A stretch of DNA of 64,000 bases, from the NCBI GenBank assembly GCA_965243755.1, contig CBDEVW010000001.1:1-64000 (forward strand). Reading direction: 5' to 3'. Both the position numbers and the translations under genes were made by a program. Shown here in pieces: positions 60,114 through 64,000 of this stretch; positions within the stretch are counted from its first letter, which is position 1, and every line of letters begins with the position of its first letter. Origin of the DNA: JANSWY01 sp965243755. Lineage in GTDB: Bacteria; Bacteroidota; Bacteroidia; Cytophagales; Cyclobacteriaceae. The notes beneath the pieces are model-generated. The model searched no databases. It saw only the letters and a list, made by a program, of their open reading frames with translations, and was not told where the DNA came from.

Positions 60114-60482
60114 ATGAACTCAGATGAAATCGAACGAAGGAAGCCAGTTTGGCTAGCAATTTCTGAATTTTACCTCGACACAGATTTGGAAACTAATGAT
60201 GCTTTAAGAATAAGGGAGACTTTTAGGAACAGTGGATATTCTTTAAGTGAACTGAAAAACATTGATTTCTACGAAGTAAAACCAATAGTTGGAATGAACC
60301 TTTGGAGTACTGCATGGGAATGGGCAGGGTTTGATGAACATTGGCTATGGGATCAAATTCAAACACGATCTTTAAAGAAGAAACGGAAGAACAACTTCTT
60401 CTCAAATTGGAAAAGAAGAAGGTTTGATTCAGATCGTTTTAGTTACTGGAACAAGTTTAAATCTGAATTTCAGGAATTATGA
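60114..60482 (+). CDS. Cassette 10, first gene: DUF7079-like protein
   Basis: A 122-residue protein. RRKPVWLAISEFYLDTDLET, YSLSELKNIDFYEVKPIVGM and WSTAWEWAGFDEHWLWDQIQ fit a small family (DUF7079 as I recall it) common in interaction and immunity-type loci. The C-terminus is very basic (LKKKRKNNFFSNWKRRRF). ATG 60114 is 24 bases after the junction. The stop overlaps the start of the second gene (ATGA), so both are translated together. Confidence 0.7.
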   Translation: MNSDEIERRKPVWLAISEFYLDTDLETNDALRIRETFRNSGYSLSELKNIDFYEVKPIVGMNLWSTAWEWAGFDEHWLWDQIQTRSLKKKRKNNFFSNWKRRRFDSDRFSYWNKFKSEFQEL

Positions 60483-60778
60483 ATGATGAGTATGTTATAA
60501 TTCTTAACACCACGGGGAAACTCTACAACTACGTTCTGGATAGCAACTCTGAATGGGATGATTTTTATCGATACTCTGACAGAATCAGAACCCGACTTAA
60601 CACTGACTTTACTGATCAGATAGATGATTTTGACTCTAAATACTGGGATTTTCTATTCAAAAGTAAGGTCTTTACTCTGCATTATAACTCAATGGTTGGT
60701 GACGTGGAAATACACACAGATAAGTCGAACGGAATAACTGATTTTCAGGAACTTCTAAGGCAACTTGGTGAAAAATGA
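60479..60778 (+). CDS. Cassette 10, second gene: small hypothetical protein
   Basis: A 99-residue acidic protein, coupled to the preceding gene by an ATGA overlap. Sequence: strands such as YVIILNTTGKLYNYVLDSN and KVFTLHYNSMVGDVEIHTD around an acidic helix (TDQIDDFDSKYWDFLF). Its acidity against the basic tail of the first protein would suit a complex. Two genes in one cassette are uncommon in integrons. Family unknown. Confidence 0.65.
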   Translation: MNDEYVIILNTTGKLYNYVLDSNSEWDDFYRYSDRIRTRLNTDFTDQIDDFDSKYWDFLFKSKVFTLHYNSMVGDVEIHTDKSNGITDFQELLRQLGEK

Positions 60779-60779
60779 C

Positions 60780-60898
60780 GCTCTACAAAAGGCGCTAAGC
60801 CCAATCGGCTTACGAAGTTATTTGCAAAGGGCATCTGGATCAGATACATTTGAGATATTTGAAAGGTTGAGCCGACTGTGCTTAGCTAATCGTTAGGA
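60780..60898 (+). repeat. attC site of cassette 10
   Basis: GCTCTACAAA (60780-60789) matches 9 of 10 bases of the complement of GTTGTAGAGC at 60089. Outer arms GGCGCTAAGCCCAATCGGCT and AGCCGACTGTGCTTAGC pair. Junction G60892/T60893 in ATCGTTAGGA. Confidence 0.85.
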
Positions 60899-60930
60899 TT
60901 TATTTCTCCTGAGCTTCTGGTCAACTTCTG

Positions 60931-61363
60931 ATGAACAAACTAATTCCCATTTTCACTCTAACTCTACTGTTTGGCTGTGCTAGCTCACGAACACCTAGCG
61001 AATTCCGAAAAGGAGTATTGGCTGTAGAATTCTGTGAACTACCTGAACATGTTGGTGAACTAGTACATCGAATGTACATACAGCGGAGTTGAGGAATATT
61101 GGTCAATTTGGGGCGGTAAAAAATGCAGGCCCAAACTCGAAACTGAACTTGAATTCTTAGACTTGAACCACAACGTACCAGAACAATTTGTCGAACAATT
61201 TCAAGAGGTGCATAATAACTACTGGAACACCTACCTAGAACTCAAATTGATAGGTCGCTATCACAACTCAGAACCAGGCTATGGGCATTTGGGCAGTAAC
61301 AACGGAAAATTTACAGTTGAAGAAGTAATTGAACTCAACATTGTGAAGAAAACAAAACCCTAA
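60931..61363 (+). pseudogene. Cassette 11: lipoprotein gene broken by a frameshift
   Basis: ATG 60931 starts a lipoprotein signal (MNKLIPIFTLTLLFGC, lipobox LFGC with Cys16) but stops at TGA 61090 after 53 residues. The frame one base further on is open through the same region and reads YSGVEEYWSIWGGKKCRPKL and on to TAA 61363. The first frame up to about GELVH joins well with IECTYSGVEEYW of the other, so one extra base near 61050-61075 explains it. Proteins with a YSGVEEYW block and late Cys are known lipoproteins. It may be a decayed gene or a sequence error. Confidence 0.65.
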
Positions 61364-61575
61364 CAATCGCTAGCACGAATGCGCCAAACTGCCATTTTAC
61401 AAACTTCAGTGCGAACTACACCATGAATCAGCCGCTTGGAAAGACTGGTGCCTTCTACTGACTTCACCTCGCAGGATTTTCTCTTTCTGAACGCAGTGCC
61501 ATTCTGATACTTTGGAAGCACCAGCAGATTCATTAGTTGTATCGGAGTTGGCCAGCTTCGGGGCGCAATTTAAAA
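61355..61575 (+). repeat. attC site of cassette 11, degenerate right core
   Basis: AAACCCTAAC (61355-61364) matches 9 of 10 bases of the complement of GTTAGGATTT at 60892. The right side reads GGGGCGCAATTTAAAATC where a GTTRRRY core is expected, so the junction with cassette 12 (about 61568) is uncertain. Interior blocks (AACTGCC, GCGAAC, AACGCAGTGCCATTCTG) resemble other sites. Confidence 0.6.
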
Positions 61576-61725
61576 TCTAATCATGCATAATATGTTGACA
61601 TTTTAGGAAAACCGGTATTAATATAAAAATGACTATATAAGTACAGTATGTATAACACGCGTTACTTTTGCAATCGTTATGATCAATATCGCATTACATC
61701 GAAATCAAAGCATCAAAAAATAGAT

Positions 61726-62697
61726 ATGAAAAAACTAAGCTTAATATTTTTAATACTAACAATTTCTATTTCAGTTTTCAGTCAAAACAATAAAATTGAG
61801 TCCACCGGAAACGTTGGTATTGGTACAACATCTCCAAGTGTAGATTTAGAAATTGCTCCAACAACTCATAGACCAGTAATTTGGTTAAACTCGAGAGGTA
61901 CTGGGAATTCATTAAATACAGATATTTTCATGGGTGATAATGGTAATAAAAGGTGGTCAATTACCCACAGACCTTATGATTTTGGAAATGATTTCGTTAT
62001 TTGGAGGAACAACAGTGGTTGGTCTAAAGCATTTTCAATTGACTATTCTACTGGTCGAATTGGAATTGGAACGATGACTCCTACAATGCAATTGGACGTT
62101 AATGGAAGTGCTAGAATAGGAAATCTGGATAATCGTCAATATTTAAAAATTTCTTCCACTGAATGGCCGGAAGTACGTTTCGAAACACCAAGCAGCGATG
62201 AACAAATACGACTTGGAGTAGCTCATTCGAATCACACTGGTTTTGGAATCGAAGCAGGGGATTTCTACGTTTACACACAAACTGTTGGACAAATGCCTTT
62301 TATTCTAAGAAAAAATGGAGATTTAAGATTTAACTTAAAAGGTGGAAGTGTCGGAATAGGAACAGCTACAACTGGCTCTCACAAATTAGCAGTTGAAGGC
62401 TCAATTGGAGCGAGAGAAATTAAAGTAACAGCAAGTGGATGGTCAGATTTTGTATTTAAAAAGGACTACAAACTACCAACACTTGAAGAGGTAGAGGAAC
62501 ACATTAATGAAAATGGACATCTCCCTGAAATTCCAAATGAAGCAGAAGTCAAGGAGAACGGAATCAATCTCGGGGAGATGAACGCTAAACTGCTCCAAAA
62601 AATTGAGGAGCTAACACTTTACATGATAGACTTGAACAAGCAGGTCCAACAACTGAAAGTTGAAAACGAAGAACTTAAAAGCAAAATCGAAGACTAA
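61726..62697 (+). CDS. Cassette 12: secreted tail-fibre-like surface protein
   Basis: A 323-residue protein: signal peptide MKKLSLIFLILTISISVFSQ, repeated GIGTTSP-type motifs (NVGIGTTSPSVDLEI, IGIGTMTPTMQLDV, GSVGIGTATTGSHKLAV) as in phage-tail-fibre-like surface proteins of Bacteroidota, and a C-terminal DFVFKKDYKLPTLEEVEEHI block followed by a coiled coil (KIEELTLYMIDLNKQVQQLK). Such proteins are probably exported and trimeric. ATG 61726 fits the signal peptide. Large and complete for a cassette gene; the upstream 150 bases are AT-rich and may hold its own promoter. Confidence 0.78.
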   Translation: MKKLSLIFLILTISISVFSQNNKIESTGNVGIGTTSPSVDLEIAPTTHRPVIWLNSRGTGNSLNTDIFMGDNGNKRWSITHRPYDFGNDFVIWRNNSGWSKAFSIDYSTGRIGIGTMTPTMQLDVNGSARIGNLDNRQYLKISSTEWPEVRFETPSSDEQIRLGVAHSNHTGFGIEAGDFYVYTQTVGQMPFILRKNGDLRFNLKGGSVGIGTATTGSHKLAVEGSIGAREIKVTASGWSDFVFKKDYKLPTLEEVEEHINENGHLPEIPNEAEVKENGINLGEMNAKLLQKIEELTLYMIDLNKQVQQLKVENEELKSKIED

Positions 62698-62700
62698 AAA

Positions 62701-62782
62701 GATCATAACAAAATGTAAAAAGTCATAGCCGCGCAATGCCATTTCGCAAACCAAAGCTACGATTCTTACATAGGCGTTAGTC
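62701..62782 (+). repeat. attC site of cassette 12
   Basis: About 80 bases: left CATAACAAAATGTAAAAAGT continues to CATAGC; right GCTACGATTCTTACATAGGCG. The arms pair along most of their length. Junction G62776/T62777 in GGCGTTAGTCG. The left core GATCATAAC has no matching GTTATGATC at 61568, so the left end of the cassette may have been rearranged. Confidence 0.75.
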
Positions 62783-62789
62783 GTAACTC

Positions 62790-63299
62790 ATGCCAAAACG
62801 GAAAAAGAAACATAGGAAGCCTAAGGAAAAGAAATCCAGAGACTTTGTTTACTACGGATGCGGATTCTTGTTCCTCCTATTCTTTGTTTGGTTTTGGTAC
62901 ACTTCCAATGAAGATATAACCCTAAGTGAACTTCGTACTTTCGAAGGTCAACTAGCCACTGAACTGGTGAAAAAATCTCATGGTGGGTCTAAGAAAAGTT
63001 ACTCTTTTGAGTTTAACCTGGTAGATCAACCCAAAGCATTCTCTATAGGATCCAACGCATATTCAATATTCAACTTCAAATCATTTAGAGATAACGAATC
63101 AGTTGGTTCTCACCTGATCCTTGAAGTCTTTAATGAACCCCAAAAAGATAAATGGGAAGTCGTAACTCTATCCTCAAAACAGCAAGATTACATCACTTTG
63201 CGACAGATGAATGATGCAAGAGAAACTGATAACGCAAGCTCATATCTATTCTTGGTAATTGGGATAGTGTGTATCATTGCAGCAATTCGTGGAAAATAA
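62790..63299 (+). CDS. Cassette 13: membrane protein with basic N-terminus
   Basis: A 169-residue protein: strongly basic N-terminus (PKRKKKHRKPKEKKSRDF), membrane helix 1 (YYGCGFLFLLFFVWFWY, about 21-38), an extracytoplasmic beta domain (FEFNLVDQPKAFSIGSNAY), and helix 2 at the C-terminus (YLFLVIGIVCIIAAI). This topology is seen in uncharacterised DUF-type cassette proteins. ATG 62790 is 13 bases after the junction; the gene ends 3 bases before the left core of its attC. Confidence 0.7.
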   Translation: MPKRKKKHRKPKEKKSRDFVYYGCGFLFLLFFVWFWYTSNEDITLSELRTFEGQLATELVKKSHGGSKKSYSFEFNLVDQPKAFSIGSNAYSIFNFKSFRDNESVGSHLILEVFNEPQKDKWEVVTLSSKQQDYITLRQMNDARETDNASSYLFLVIGIVCIIAAIRGK

Positions 63300-63301
63300 A
63301 A

Positions 63302-63629
63302 TACGACTAACAAGCTGTGATAAGGTCATGCCCATGTTCTCTTATAGAATCAATGCCAGAATTCCCCCATCAGAGTCTCCTGCTAGGTACTCTGATGCTC
63401 CATACCATTCATGATTCTTAATATCACCCCCAAACACCCTTGTAATGTGTAAGGAAATCAGCTGGTGTACCCAACTCATAGAATTGAACTGATGAATGAT
63501 TATTTGATGTGTACAACGCCATACTCATGTAGCTTCTGACAGTTATAAAAATGTCGTAAACCCATTAGATTTGGAGTAAATATGAAATACAGATATAGAA
63601 CCCTAGGGTTCTATCTTCGGATGTTGGCT
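63302..63629 (+). repeat. attC-like site of cassette 13, long type (repeat copy D)
   Basis: TACGACTAAC (63302-63311) is a 10 of 10 complement of GTTAGTCGTA at 62776. The long repeat runs 63368-63623: hairpin CATCAGAGT/ACTCTGATG, promoter, palindrome GAACCCTAGGGTTC, TTCGGATGTT. Junction G63623/T63624. Confidence 0.78.
63543..63573 (+). promoter_or_regulatory. Repeat-borne promoter before cassette 14
   Basis: TTAT (63543-63546), 19 bases, TAGATTTG (63566-63573). The -7 box is perfect; the -33 box has one change against the other copies. Confidence 0.55.
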
Positions 63630-63682
63630 GCAATATGGGGCAACATCACAGATAACTAAATGATATTTTGAAATAAAATAAT

Positions 63683-64000
63683 ATGAAAAAGACTTTCTTA
63701 AACGGACTATGGATATTGTTCTCTTTGTTTTCAATGATCTCTTATGCGCAAGAAGTCAAGATAATCGATAAAAGTGATAATTCTAGTAAAGCCATAAATC
63801 CAGATGAGTTTTATTACATAGACAATCAATACGAACTACAAGATGAAATTTATGTTGCAACAATAAGTGGATACGTGACAAATTCAGGTAAATCGATATT
63901 GTCAAACTTATTCAATACACTTTGGCAAAAAGCTAATGAACTTGGTGCAAATTCATTTCGAATTGAAAATGTAAAAAAAGGGGTTGACACCATAGCAATT
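63683..64000 (+). CDS. Cassette 14: secreted protein, cut by the window end
   Basis: The first 106 codons of an exported protein: signal peptide MKKTFLNGLWILFSLFSMIS ending YAQ, then VKIIDKSDNSSKAINPDEFY, DEIYVATISGYVTNSGKSIL and KANELGANSFRIENVKKGVD. The last block resembles the AxxxGANAxxI pattern of small periplasmic DUF proteins. ATG 63683 lies about 60 bases after the junction, under a repeat-borne promoter. The end and the attC are outside the window. Confidence 0.7.
   Translation, partial: MKKTFLNGLWILFSLFSMISYAQEVKIIDKSDNSSKAINPDEFYYIDNQYELQDEIYVATISGYVTNSGKSILSNLFNTLWQKANELGANSFRIENVKKGVDTIAI

Noticed and set aside
52193..63629. Repeats in the right part as a CRISPR array or IS/MITE family
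   Set aside because: Repeats are 70-310 bases, unevenly spaced by whole genes, and end at junctions with cassette-core complementarity. No cas gene, transposase or target duplication is seen.

Overview
The window looks like a chromosomal segment of a member of the Bacteroidota, probably Cytophagales or a relative (inference). The base composition is moderately AT-rich, promoter boxes of the Bacteroidota type (TAnnTTTG) occur at several places, and the families are typical of the phylum: DUF4199, DUF4369 lipoprotein, TonB-type receptor with a carboxypeptidase-like N-terminus, LytTR/His_kinase pair, ECF42 sigma factor with DGPF proteins, DUF6090-like protein, and three-part transhydrogenase.

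Layout. 0-20 kb holds ordinary chromosomal genes: methyltransferases, an SCP-like HAD phosphatase, a LysM lytic transglycosylase, MerR/TipA regulator, pntAA-pntAB-pntB, a DUF3352-like/MORN protein, DUF2062, TetR with a palindromic operator next to a transglutaminase, and dnaX, whose tau product needs a -1 shift at a run of ten A. 20.4-22.6 kb is a 2.3-kb non-coding block packed with structured elements: a nested palindrome, two tandem terminator/anti-terminator-like units, an ACCA-ended minihelix, a tRNA-Tyr-like gene, a possible pseudoknot, and two back-to-back units in which tRNA arms occur in the order T arm, closed acceptor, D arm, anticodon arm (Lys-CTT-like and Gln-TTG-like). It directly precedes a five-gene set: slipin, basic protein, TPR protein, unknown protein, and the RNA ligase RtcB. 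Together these suggest an RNA repair or tRNA-like RNA processing locus and are the best candidate for something undescribed. Bacterial Y RNAs (YrlA) are known tRNA mimics found near RtcB in other bacteria, so a Y-RNA-like role is the main alternative to permuted tRNA genes.

27.5-52 kb is again ordinary: DinB, ECF42 sigma factor with two YCII/DGPF proteins, a LytTR two-component system, TonB-type receptor, CPA2 antiporter, a heat-shock/envelope group (two Hsp20, a small membrane protein, a Do-type protease), a five-gene racemase/M20/symporter/GNAT operon, Dps, and an NtrC-type regulatory trio.

From 52.3 kb to the right end lies an integron-type cassette array: at least 13 full cassettes and one cut by the window, all on the + strand, each with a small mostly unknown gene followed by an attC-like site. 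The first bases of a cassette are complementary to the start of its own attC in most cases (up to 10 of 10 bases), which is diagnostic. No integrase is present at the left end, so within this window it is a CALIN-type cluster. Four sites are long relatives of one another (about 250 bp, one partial) that carry a TTTT-N18/19-TAGATTT(G/A) promoter just before the cassette junction, so they should drive transcription of the following cassette. Many cassette products are lipoproteins, secreted or membrane proteins; one is HEPN-like and one is frameshifted.
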